Both the position numbers and the translations under genes were made by a program. This document shows, in pieces, positions 1-6,743 of a stretch of DNA of 17,743 bases. Source of the stretch: CAYZUE01 sp964481825 (lineage in GTDB: Archaea; Hydrothermarchaeota; Hydrothermarchaeia; Hydrothermarchaeales; JALUUU01); contig CAYZUE010000025.1 in assembly GCA_964481825.1 (NCBI GenBank), positions 1-17,743 on the forward strand, in the 5' to 3' direction. Every line of letters starts with the position of its first letter. Within the stretch, counting starts at the first letter, position 1. Below the pieces are notes generated by a model that worked only from the letters and a program-made list of their open reading frames with translations, was not told the DNA's origin and searched no databases.

Positions 1-17
1 AATAAAATATAAAAAAA

Positions 18-209
18 ATGATAAAATTACTTGTAAATAAAATTAAAGGTTTACTCAACTTTTTACTTTGGTTGAATGACTATTCATCAAAAAAATCTAT
101 TTGCTCAGCTTGTAATTTACAAAGAATGAAGGATCTCAACAATATAAATCGTTGTAAAGAATATAATAAAAAAGACACTTACAAGGAAAAAAAAGTATCA
201 TTAAAATAG
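18..209 (+). CDS. doubtful small hypothetical ORF, 63 aa
   Basis: A 63-codon frame starting with ATG and rich in Lys, Asn and Leu. I do not recognise it. The first third is hydrophobic (KGLLNFLLWL), followed by a CxxC pair (SICSAC), another Cys and a lysine-rich end. The A-rich sequence before the ATG contains no Shine-Dalgarno motif. The stop codon is followed 12 nt later by a run of nine T (222-230), which would suit an archaeal terminator and is the only support for transcription of this strand. In such AT-rich DNA a frame of this length can occur by chance, so it may not be a gene. No function is proposed. Confidence 0.2.
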   Translation: MIKLLVNKIKGLLNFLLWLNDYSSKKSICSACNLQRMKDLNNINRCKEYNKKDTYKEKKVSLK

Positions 210-221
210 CATTAATAATCA

Positions 222-230
222 TTTTTTTTT
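222..230 (+). terminator. T9 tract, possible archaeal terminator
   Basis: Nine consecutive T on the plus strand shortly after the small ORF ending at 209. Archaeal RNA polymerase can stop at U-rich tracts without a hairpin. It would end plus-strand transcription before the convergent tRNA-Arg. The assignment rests on the T-run alone. Confidence 0.3.
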
Positions 231-275
231 ATTCTATAACATCTAAAATATGAGTTTGAAGGTAATAATTATTAA

Positions 276-397
276 CGGGCCCGACGGGATTTGAACCCGC
301 GGTCTGCAGCTTGCTTCCTTCTGGTGGAGCATTTTTTTTCGCGTTCCACAACTGTTGTTAGAAGGCTGCCGCCTTATCCGGGCTAGGCTACGGGCCC
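276..397 (-). tRNA. tRNA-Arg(UCU) with a 47-nt intron
   Basis: The minus strand folds into a complete tRNA. Acceptor arms GGGCCCG and CGGGCCC pair over 7 bp and are followed by discriminator G. The D-arm runs GCCTAGCCCGGATAAGGC, the anticodon stem is GCAGC/GCTGC, and the T-arm is GCGGG-TTCAAAT-CCCGT. The anticodon loop is interrupted. With an intron at the canonical archaeal site 37/38, the exons are 359-397 and 276-311 and the intron is 312-358. The mature loop is then CTTCTAA, anticodon UCU (Arg), total 75 nt. A bulge-helix-bulge fits: CTTC in the loop pairs with GAAG of the intron, with 3-nt bulges TAA and CAA at the two cut sites. No CCA is encoded. The gene lies 101 nt downstream of tiaS on the same strand, with no obvious T-rich terminator between them, so co-transcription is possible. 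Confidence 0.93.
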
Positions 398-417
398 AAT
401 TTTTATAGATATTGGAA

Positions 418-423
418 TTAATA
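418..423 (-). promoter_or_regulatory. TATA-like element for tRNA-Arg
   Basis: TATTAA on the minus strand lies 21-26 nt upstream of the first tRNA nucleotide, the spacing expected of an archaeal TATA box for a start at or near the mature 5' end. The surrounding DNA is AT-rich, so the match is weak evidence on its own. Confidence 0.35.
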
Positions 424-461
424 TTGTTCTCTTTTTTTAATAATATTTCTTAGTTGCTACT

Positions 462-491
462 CTTTAACAATCTTTTGTTAAAGGTTTTTTT
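462..491 (+). terminator. perfect 9-bp hairpin plus T7
   Basis: CTTTAACAA (462-470) and TTGTTAAAG (475-483) are perfect inverted repeats around a 4-nt loop, followed after one G by seven T (485-491). Its orientation terminates plus-strand transcription, although no convincing plus-strand gene lies upstream apart from the doubtful ORF at 18-209. Read from the minus strand it sits directly after the tiaS stop codon but has A, not T, in the tail. It could shield tiaS from antisense read-through or be a 3' stability hairpin of the tiaS message. Confidence 0.45.
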
Positions 492-498
492 CTAGGGG

Positions 499-1749
499 TT
501 ATCTAACATTTCCTACCCTTACTAATGGTTTACTAAGATGTCTCATAGCGCTTGGTGGAACTTGGTAGGTCTTATTCTCTAATTTTCTTTCAATCAATAC
601 TTTCATTTTTCTTTCCTCTTCAGTCTTACATTTTTTACATCGTATTTTTTGATTTTTTCCAGCAGATTTCATTCGTTTTCCACATTTTCTACAAAGAGGG
701 TTATATTCTTCATAAATTTTCTTTAATTTTAAGATTTCAATTTTCTCTAGATTTACTGTATAATTATCGAAATATTTTAAACTCCCGTAAACTTTAACAA
801 AGTCCCCCTTTCTTAATCTGACTATTTTCCATCTAAAGTCTTTTGTGGGCTCATAAGCAGCACAATCTATATTATCATTTCCATCATCAATTGAGAATAT
901 TACATGGCCTCCTTCTATTATCCAGGGTGCTTTCACTACTTTTCCCTTGAGAATTATTGAGGAGTATAGTTTTGCATCTCTAGCATGCCTTACCACATGT
1001 AGATGAGCATCAGTACCTTGATTTGTTTCAAAAATTATCATTTGATTAACAGTTTCTTTAATTATTAAATCTCTAAAAGCATTTTTAAGAATCCATTTAT
1101 TTTCTCCTCTAATTCCTAATAGGACAGGACAGGGGGAGTGGGGAGTTATTAAGATTTTTGATAATGTGGGATCTATATTATTAAAGGTGTAAGGGTAAGT
1201 ATGGGCATTCATTTTAATTACAGATTTAGAATCTACCTTCCTTTCTGTTCCCCAATTTACCTTTGATCTATATGCAATTAATTCGTATGTTCTATCTGTA
1301 AGTTCATTTCCAATTGCTGCAAGGGCGCCAATAATCCCTCTACCATTATTAAACTTATGGATCTCTAATCCGTTTTCGGAAGCGAGTTTTTCAGCATCTT
1401 TTATTTTCACCACATCTCTGAGGCATCTCCAGTAGAATTCCCTAAATTTTTCAGGATGATTTCCCTCATAGAAAACAACGCCAGGATTAGTATTTTTATC
1501 TTTCATCATAGAATTTTTTAATACTACTTGTAGAATAGTCTTCTTTGCCAAGGTTGGATTTTTTGTATTTAATACTAAATTCAGGCTTGCATTGCCACGT
1601 GTTTTCCATTTAATATTAGGATTCAATCTAAGAAGACGAATGTTCTCAACTTTACAGAACTTTTTTAATTCGTTAGATAATAATGCACCCAAATAAGTGG
1701 TGCACATTCCTTCAATTGAATCAGTATCATCAATTCCAACGTGCAACAT
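499..1749 (-). CDS. tiaS: tRNA(Ile2) 2-agmatinylcytidine synthetase TiaS
   Basis: TiaS converts C34 of the CAU anticodon of tRNA-Ile2 to agmatidine using agmatine and ATP, so that the tRNA reads AUA as isoleucine rather than AUG. The 416-residue length fits the archaeal family. The N-terminus HVGIDDTDS (residues 3-11) is the family's acidic nucleotide and metal-binding signature. It is followed by CTTYLG, where Thr18 falls at the position of the autophosphorylated Thr18 known in Archaeoglobus TiaS. Central parts correspond to the catalytic and ferredoxin-like regions and an OB-fold. A zinc ribbon follows near the C-terminus, with CRKC at about 353-356 and CKKC at 371-374. The start is fixed by the signature lying only two residues after Met. 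The gene is divergent from asnB and is followed on its own strand by tRNA-Arg. Confidence 0.95.
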   Translation of the reverse strand: MLHVGIDDTDSIEGMCTTYLGALLSNELKKFCKVENIRLLRLNPNIKWKTRGNASLNLVLNTKNPTLAKKTILQVVLKNSMMKDKNTNPGVVFYEGNHPEKFREFYWRCLRDVVKIKDAEKLASENGLEIHKFNNGRGIIGALAAIGNELTDRTYELIAYRSKVNWGTERKVDSKSVIKMNAHTYPYTFNNIDPTLSKILITPHSPCPVLLGIRGENKWILKNAFRDLIIKETVNQMIIFETNQGTDAHLHVVRHARDAKLYSSIILKGKVVKAPWIIEGGHVIFSIDDGNDNIDCAAYEPTKDFRWKIVRLRKGDFVKVYGSLKYFDNYTVNLEKIEILKLKKIYEEYNPLCRKCGKRMKSAGKNQKIRCKKCKTEEERKMKVLIERKLENKTYQVPPSAMRHLSKPLVRVGNVR

Positions 1750-2052
1750 AAGGTTATATTAATAAAAAAGGATTAAAAAAGGATAGGGTAGAAATTGAAT
1801 GAATTTTCATCAATATTTAATAAAGTAATAGAATCTTTTAAAAATGGTGGAAATCCTTAAAAGTATATCAAATGTAATAAAGTCAAACGGTTTTTTTGGT
1901 ATGAATTCAAAAGAATCAAAATAAAGCCTAGTTAATTTGTCAAGAGTAAAAAAAATGGAGCTTTATAAGATGAAAGAATCTGAAGGATTATTTGATAAGA
2001 TAGAGATGCGAACAAGTAACATAAAATCAAGATTAATTTAGATATCTAAAGG
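1750..2052. other. divergent intergenic region between tiaS and asnB
   Basis: This 303-bp AT-rich stretch must hold promoters for both flanking genes. The best element is TTTATAAG at 1962-1969 on the plus strand. On the minus strand only weak AT-rich candidates precede tiaS. Two short ATG frames lie in the same plus-strand reading phase, at 1844-1924 (26 codons) and 1955-2041 (28 codons), separated by a single in-frame TAA at 1922-1924. They resemble no family I know and could be chance, upstream ORFs or a decayed gene. No RNA gene was seen. Confidence 0.6.
1962..1969 (+). promoter_or_regulatory. candidate TATA box for the asnB-gatCAB operon
   Basis: TTTATAAG matches the archaeal TATA consensus and predicts a start near 1990, about 60 nt before the asnB ATG. 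No clear BRE precedes it. It is the best-looking promoter element between tiaS and asnB, but other AT-rich matches exist. Confidence 0.4.
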
Positions 2053-3417
2053 ATGTGCGGGATTTGTGGGGGATTCAATGTTAATGTATCACAAATGTTA
2101 CATGTGATACGCCATCGCGGACCAGATGGGATAGGAATTTTTGAAAAAGGGCATGTTTCTATAGGACATACTCTTTTGAGCATAGTTGGAACGGGGAAGC
2201 AGCCTTTTTATGGGTGTCATCAAGGCTTTACAGTTGTTTGTAACGGAGAAATTTATAATTATAAAGAGATTATTAAGAAGCTCAAGAAGCACAAATTCCA
2301 AACCACAACAGATAGTGAGGTAATTGTTCATCTTATCGAGGAAAACTACAAAGAAAATCTAATTGATGCAGTTAAGAATTGTATGATGCAATTAGATGGC
2401 GATTATGCATTTGCCGTTCATTATAGAGGGGAGGTAGTATTGTCTAGAGACCCTTATGGAGTAAAGCCCTTATATATAAGTGATAACTGCTTTTCATCTG
2501 AAAGAAAATCATTAAGACCAATTTCTAAGAAAATTACAACTCTAAAACCAGGTTCAATAATGAGTCTTGGAAATGAACCTAAAGAATATCTAAATTTTCA
2601 AAACTATGAAAGAAGAATTATTAGGCCTGTTGAAGATCTCTATGAGGCGTTAGCTAATTCTGTTGAAAAAAGAACCAGAGATCTGAAAGTAGGTTTACTT
2701 TTCTCAGGAGGTATCGATAGTTCATTGATTGCCGGAATAGTCGATAAAATTGGTAGGGAGGCGATGTTATTTACTGTGGGTATGCCAGGTTGTAGAGACT
2801 TTGAATCAGTGAAGGAAGTTGCAGATTCTTTTAATTCAGAATTAATAATTAAAACAATATCTGAAAAGAAATTGGTTGATTATCTAGGTAAAGTAATCTA
2901 TGCTATTGAAGATTATAATCCTATGAAGGTGAGTATTGGTGTTCCAATTTATGTTGCATGTGAGGCTATTAAGAATAATGGATTAAAGGTGGCTCTTACA
3001 GGTCAAGGGGCTGATGAACTTTTTGCAGGATATAGCAGATATTTACGCATGTCTAAAACAAAATTAGAAGCAGAATTGTTAAGAGATATCAGTAATATAG
3101 GAGAGGCTAATCTTCAAAGGGACGATTCTGTATCTATGGCAAATTCCATAGAGCTTCGTTTGCCTTATATGGACAGTGATGTGATTGGAATTGCTCTTGC
3201 CCTTCCTATAAATTTAAAGATTAATAATGGGAGAAGGAAATATATATTAAAATCAATAGCAAAGAAAATGGGTCTTCCTGAGCCCATTATTAACAAAAGT
3301 AAAAAAGCAATACAATACTCTTCGGGTGTTGAAAAGGCTATAAGATCATTAGCTAAGCAGGAAGATAATACTATTGAGGATTATTTAAAGAGTATTTATT
3401 TGGAGAGGTTTCAATGA
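2053..3417 (+). CDS. asnB: asparagine synthetase (AsnB-like)
   Basis: AsnB forms asparagine from aspartate and ATP with nitrogen from glutamine. The N-terminal class II glutaminase domain begins MCGICGG, with Cys2 as the nucleophile; this fixes the start even though GG abuts the ATG and leaves no spaced ribosome binding site. RHRGPDG (20-26), NGEIYN (64-69) and TTDSEV are present. The synthetase half has the ATP-pyrophosphatase loop FSGGIDSS, a GQGADELFAGYSRY motif and a C-terminal KKAIQYSSG. At 454 residues it is shorter than the E. coli enzyme (554). The segment GHTLLSIVG has Leu41 where E. coli AsnB has Arg49 (ERLSIVD), a residue that binds glutamine, so glutaminase activity may be altered. 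The gene overlaps gatC by ATGA, suggesting linked translation. Confidence 0.9.
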   Translation: MCGICGGFNVNVSQMLHVIRHRGPDGIGIFEKGHVSIGHTLLSIVGTGKQPFYGCHQGFTVVCNGEIYNYKEIIKKLKKHKFQTTTDSEVIVHLIEENYKENLIDAVKNCMMQLDGDYAFAVHYRGEVVLSRDPYGVKPLYISDNCFSSERKSLRPISKKITTLKPGSIMSLGNEPKEYLNFQNYERRIIRPVEDLYEALANSVEKRTRDLKVGLLFSGGIDSSLIAGIVDKIGREAMLFTVGMPGCRDFESVKEVADSFNSELIIKTISEKKLVDYLGKVIYAIEDYNPMKVSIGVPIYVACEAIKNNGLKVALTGQGADELFAGYSRYLRMSKTKLEAELLRDISNIGEANLQRDDSVSMANSIELRLPYMDSDVIGIALALPINLKINNGRRKYILKSIAKKMGLPEPIINKSKKAIQYSSGVEKAIRSLAKQEDNTIEDYLKSIYLERFQ

Positions 3418-3641
3418 AAATAGAAAAACAATCTAAAAAAGTTTTGAAGGAACTTTCTTTAACTCTTGGCAATATCAATTTAGAGGAAACATACTACGTA
3501 GTCGATAAGATCAATGTTACTCGAGGAGATGGAGAACCTAAAAAAGATAATTCCAATTTTAAGATAATTATAAGAAAAAATGCTCCAAAGATGGATGAGA
3601 AGGGATCTTATATAATGGAGGCTGGAGGGTGGATTGATTAA
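3414..3641 (+). CDS. gatC: amidotransferase subunit GatC-like small protein
   Basis: A 75-residue protein between asnB and gatA, overlapping asnB by 4 nt and ending directly before the gatA ATG. GatC is the small scaffold that wraps the GatA-GatB interface of the tRNA-dependent amidotransferase. The sequence has an early helix (KQSKKVLKELSLTL), then LEETYYVVDKINVTRGDGEP, then a basic stretch and an acidic GSYIMEAGGWID end. I recall similar ETYYVV-type short proteins in archaeal GatC, but they diverge strongly from the bacterial form. The assignment therefore rests largely on size and position. Alternatively it could be an uncharacterised partner of AsnB. Confidence 0.72.
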   Translation: MKIEKQSKKVLKELSLTLGNINLEETYYVVDKINVTRGDGEPKKDNSNFKIIIRKNAPKMDEKGSYIMEAGGWID

Positions 3642-4964
3642 ATGGGGATTACACACGAGAATCTTACAAATTATCTAGATAGGATCGAGAAAAATAGAAA
3701 GATAAATGCATTTATTGAACTCAATCCTGATGCAAAAAGGGATGCTAAGAAGGTAGATGAAAAGATTAATTCAGGAACGGCTGGAAAACTTGCTGGGCTT
3801 TTAATCGCTGTGAAGAGCAACATTAACGTACGTGGATTACGTGCAACTTGTGCTTCAAAGACATTGGAGAACTATGTTTCTCCATATGATGCTACGGTCA
3901 TTGAGAAAATACGGAAAGAGGATGGAGTGATTATTGGCATGACCAATATGGACGAATTTGCCTGTGGAAGTAGTGGTGAATCATCTTACTTTGGTCCAAC
4001 ACAAAACCCATCTGCAAAAGGGAGAATACCAGGGGGCTCATCATCAGGATCAAGTGCCGCGGTGGCTGCTAATTTTTGCGATATTAGTTTAGGTAGTGAT
4101 ACTGGGGGTAGTATAAGAAATCCTGCATCTCATTGCGGTATCATCGGTTTAAAGCCGACATATGGGTTAGTCTCTCGTTATGGACTCATTGACTTGGCGA
4201 TGAGTCTGGACCAAATAGGTTCATTATCAAAGGATGTTTCTTCAGCTGCATTAATGCTTGAAGTAATCCAGGGAAGAGATTTTAAAGAAGGAACGACTCT
4301 AGATATATCTCAACAGGATTTTGTATCTAACTTAAGTTCAGATTTGAGGGAGTGGAAAATTGGTTTTGCTCAAGAATACAAAGAGTTTACAGATCCTAAG
4401 ATTGTTAGGGAGATAAAAAAAGGATTAGATCGGCTTTCAAGTAATGGTGCAGAAATTGTTGATATAGAGATTTCTAATTTGAGTAAAGGGATTTCCACTT
4501 ATTATCTCACAGTATTCGTAGAATTTTTCTCAGGTACACGTAAGTTTGACGGTCGTCGCTTTGGATACAATATTGAAAATGTTTGTGGGCGTGAGGTTCT
4601 TCGCCGAATAATGTTAGGACGATATATTAGTCAGAAAGAATATTCTGGAAAATACTATAAAAAAGCTCTTCAATTCCGGAGCCTGATTAAAAAAGAACTT
4701 CTTACTGTTCTAAATAATGTTGATATTATTGCCGGTCCAACTGTTCCAAAGTTGCCCCATAAGATTGGAGATAAGGTAACTGATCCTCTTGTAATGTATG
4801 GTTATGATTTGCTTACAGTTCCTGCTAATTTAGCAGGTATACCTTCAGGCGTTATTAAAGTAGGTAATGTAAAGGACATACCTGTGGGTATGCAGATTCA
4901 AAGTAAGCCCTTAGGAGAACAGAATATCCTTAATGTAATGTGCAATTTAGAGGGAGAAAAATGA
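3642..4964 (+). CDS. gatA: Asp/Glu-tRNA amidotransferase subunit A
   Basis: GatA is the amidase subunit of GatCAB. It hydrolyses glutamine and sends ammonia through a tunnel to GatB. It belongs to the amidase signature family. The Ser-cisSer-Lys triad is visible as Lys58 (IAVKSN), cis-Ser133 (PGGSSSGS) and nucleophile Ser157 (SDTGGSIR). The spacing of 24 residues between the two serines matches known GatA proteins. At 440 residues it is slightly shorter than bacterial GatA (about 485). The ATG directly follows the gatC stop, and the stop codon overlaps the gatB start as ATGA, which suggests coupled, stoichiometric synthesis of the complex. Confidence 0.95.
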   Translation: MGITHENLTNYLDRIEKNRKINAFIELNPDAKRDAKKVDEKINSGTAGKLAGLLIAVKSNINVRGLRATCASKTLENYVSPYDATVIEKIRKEDGVIIGMTNMDEFACGSSGESSYFGPTQNPSAKGRIPGGSSSGSSAAVAANFCDISLGSDTGGSIRNPASHCGIIGLKPTYGLVSRYGLIDLAMSLDQIGSLSKDVSSAALMLEVIQGRDFKEGTTLDISQQDFVSNLSSDLREWKIGFAQEYKEFTDPKIVREIKKGLDRLSSNGAEIVDIEISNLSKGISTYYLTVFVEFFSGTRKFDGRRFGYNIENVCGREVLRRIMLGRYISQKEYSGKYYKKALQFRSLIKKELLTVLNNVDIIAGPTVPKLPHKIGDKVTDPLVMYGYDLLTVPANLAGIPSGVIKVGNVKDIPVGMQIQSKPLGEQNILNVMCNLEGEK

Positions 4965-6346
4965 AAACCATCATCGGGTTCGAAATACATGAGCAACTTA
5001 ATACAAAGTCCAAGCTCTATTGCAATTCATCCACGCATTATCGCAATGTTGAACCAAATACTAATGTATGTGAGGTTTGCACTGGAATGCCTGGTGCTAA
5101 GCCATATCCAATGAATCAAGATGCAATCGATGCCACCGTAGAAATAGCCCTTATGTTAAATTGTGATATTATCGAGAATCCTGTTTACATTCAGAGGAAG
5201 CATTATGATTATCCTGATCTTCCATCGGGTTATCAGCGTACATCCCTTCCAATAGGAAAAGATGGTAAATTAAATGATGTTGGAATATGGGAAGTCCATA
5301 TTGAAGAAGACCCAGGAAAATATGACCCTCTAAGTGGATTAGTTGATTATAATCGTTCAGGTGTTCCTCTAGTAGAAATAGTCACAGCCCCCGATATTAG
5401 GAATCCTGAAGATGGAAGGAAATTCCTTAGGGAACTTTCAAAAGTTCTTCAATATACCGGCAAAGTAAAACCTGAAGGGGGGACTATGAGGATGGATACC
5501 AATATCTCACTTGAGGGTGGGGCAAGAGTTGAAATAAAAAATATTAATTCAGTTAAGGGTGCTTATCGAGCTTTGAAGTTTGAGATAACTAGACAGAAAA
5601 ACCTTCGTAAAAGAGGAGTTAAAGTCATACAAGAAACTAGGGCATTTATAGAATCTCAGATGATAACTAGGCGAATGAGAATAAAGGAAACTGATGCAGA
5701 TTATCGATATATCCCCGATCCAGATATTCCTCCCCTCTTAATTAATGCTAAGAAAATCATTGAAATTAAATCCGCTATGCCTGAAGCACCCCATCTGAAG
5801 CTCAAAAGGTTCATGGACACATTTGGTATTTCACATGATGATGCATGGGCAATAACTAATGAAAAAGAGATGGCGGATGATATTGAGTTTGAAATTCACC
5901 AGCTTAATAAAACTAAGAAGGTTGTTGATTTTAACAGACATATTATAAAAAAGACAATAGAGTACAAAAAATTAACTTACAAACAAAGTGGTCTGAATGG
6001 TATTAACGTAAGCGATATTTTAAAATTAATAGAGGATGGTCATCTAACAGATTTTAATGCAGAATTAACAGTTAGGAATATTATTGACAAAACAATTGAT
6101 GGAATTTATACTGATAGGGTAACACTCAACAATATTGAAAACTTAGGCTTAGCAAAGATAAATGAAAAAGATATTGTGGAGAAGGCAGTTATAGAAGTTC
6201 TTAATGAAAATTCAAATGCAGTTGAAGATTTTAAACTTGGCAAATCGAAGGCTCTAAATTTTATGATAGGTCAAGTAATGATGAAAACGAAGGGAAGGGC
6301 TGATCCAGATATAGTTAGATTAATTCTAAAAAAAGAGTTAAGATGA
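4961..6346 (+). CDS. gatB: Asp/Glu-tRNA amidotransferase subunit B
   Basis: GatB binds the mischarged tRNA, activates the side-chain carboxylate with ATP and amidates it using ammonia from GatA. The start chosen is the ATG overlapping the gatA stop, preceded by GGGAG; this gives MKTIIGFEIHEQL and 461 residues, whereas an in-frame ATG at 4940 would add seven unrelated residues. Family marks are a Cys cluster (C21, C37, C40 around VCEVCTGMPG), HYDYPDLPSGYQRTS, EEDPGKYDP, VDYNRSGVPLVEIVT and VEIKNINSVKGAYRA. The tail (KALNFMIGQVMMKTKGRADP) is the YqeY-like tRNA-binding domain. The domains distinguish it from GatE, which also carries a large insertion that is absent here. It is the last gene of the asnB-gatCAB operon; a stem and T-tract follow. 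Confidence 0.96.
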   Translation: MKTIIGFEIHEQLNTKSKLYCNSSTHYRNVEPNTNVCEVCTGMPGAKPYPMNQDAIDATVEIALMLNCDIIENPVYIQRKHYDYPDLPSGYQRTSLPIGKDGKLNDVGIWEVHIEEDPGKYDPLSGLVDYNRSGVPLVEIVTAPDIRNPEDGRKFLRELSKVLQYTGKVKPEGGTMRMDTNISLEGGARVEIKNINSVKGAYRALKFEITRQKNLRKRGVKVIQETRAFIESQMITRRMRIKETDADYRYIPDPDIPPLLINAKKIIEIKSAMPEAPHLKLKRFMDTFGISHDDAWAITNEKEMADDIEFEIHQLNKTKKVVDFNRHIIKKTIEYKKLTYKQSGLNGINVSDILKLIEDGHLTDFNAELTVRNIIDKTIDGIYTDRVTLNNIENLGLAKINEKDIVEKAVIEVLNENSNAVEDFKLGKSKALNFMIGQVMMKTKGRADPDIVRLILKKELR

Positions 6347-6493
6347 AGCTTTAGAGTGTATTTAAAGATAGTCTAGAGATCAGGATAATGAAACGATTAC
6401 CGAAATTAGGATATACACGAATCCAAATTAAAAAATTTTTCAGAGACCATATTGGAGGATGAAAATGTTTACGATACCTGGCATGTAGCCTAT

Positions 6494-6576
6494 TGATGTC
6501 ACTCAAGTATTTAGGGGTTGATAGAATCAGATATTCATCTAGGTGGCATCATCAAAAACACAAGTTTTTTTTTGAT
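6494..6576 (+). terminator. stem-loop plus T9 tract after gatB
   Basis: TGATGTCACT (6494-6503) can pair with GGTGGCATCA (6542-6551) over 10 bp with two G-T wobbles. Directly after it, ATCAAAAA (6551-6558) pairs with TTTTTGAT (6569-6576) across the nine-T run at 6565-6573. A T-run in this position suits termination of the gatCAB message before the uL3 promoter at about 6638. The distance from the gatB stop (about 150 nt to the stem) is long, so an earlier stop cannot be excluded. Confidence 0.45.
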
Positions 6577-6631
6577 AGTTATAAAGAAACGGAAAATAAT
6601 CACTTTCCACTGGAAGAGTTTATTTATAACG

Positions 6632-6645
6632 AAACCATTATATAG
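6632..6645 (+). promoter_or_regulatory. BRE/TATA promoter of the ribosomal operon
   Basis: TTATATAG at 6638-6645 is preceded by GAAACC-type BRE-like sequence. It predicts a start near 6668 and a leader of about 110 nt before uL3. A second candidate, TTTATAA, lies at 6623-6629. A third AT-rich match (TTAATATAG near 6753) would put the start almost at the uL3 ATG and bypass the ribosome binding site, so it is less likely. Confidence 0.5.
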
Positions 6646-6683
6646 TCTTTCATGAAATTGTAAATCTCATTCCTAGACACAGT

Positions 6684-6743
6684 TGAAGGAGTCAATTTCT
6701 TCACTTATTAATTCTGAGTGAAGGTTTCAATGGAACGTTGAAA
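6684..6743 (+). promoter_or_regulatory. hairpins in the uL3 leader
   Basis: CTTCACT (6699-6705) pairs perfectly with AGTGAAG (6717-6723). Immediately downstream TTTCAA (6725-6730) pairs with TTGAAA (6738-6743). TGAAG at 6684-6688 could instead pair with CTTCA at 6699-6703, excluding the first hairpin. They lie between the predicted transcription start and the ribosome binding site, where an autogenous control element might sit. No known ribosomal-protein target motif was recognised; the pairing is seen, the role is inferred. Confidence 0.3.

Noticed and set aside
276..397. Anticodon UCC (Gly) or UGC (Ala) by using other intron borders
   Set aside because: Those borders do not fall at the canonical 37/38 site with 3-nt bulges; the acceptor and D-arm also resemble archaeal tRNA-Arg.
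552..797. An 81-codon plus-strand frame opposite the tiaS 3' end
   Set aside because: Phe-rich antisense shadow of the Lys-rich zinc-ribbon end of TiaS; no binding site.
4940..4960. Upstream ATG of gatB adding MQFRGRK
   Set aside because: GatB proteins begin close to the IGFEIHEQL segment, and the ATG at 4961 has a GGGAG site and the usual ATGA overlap.
6460..6462. TGA as a selenocysteine codon linking the two open segments before uL3
   Set aside because: No recognisable selenoprotein family, no SECIS-like element identified, and a GGAGG with a new ATG overlaps the TGA.
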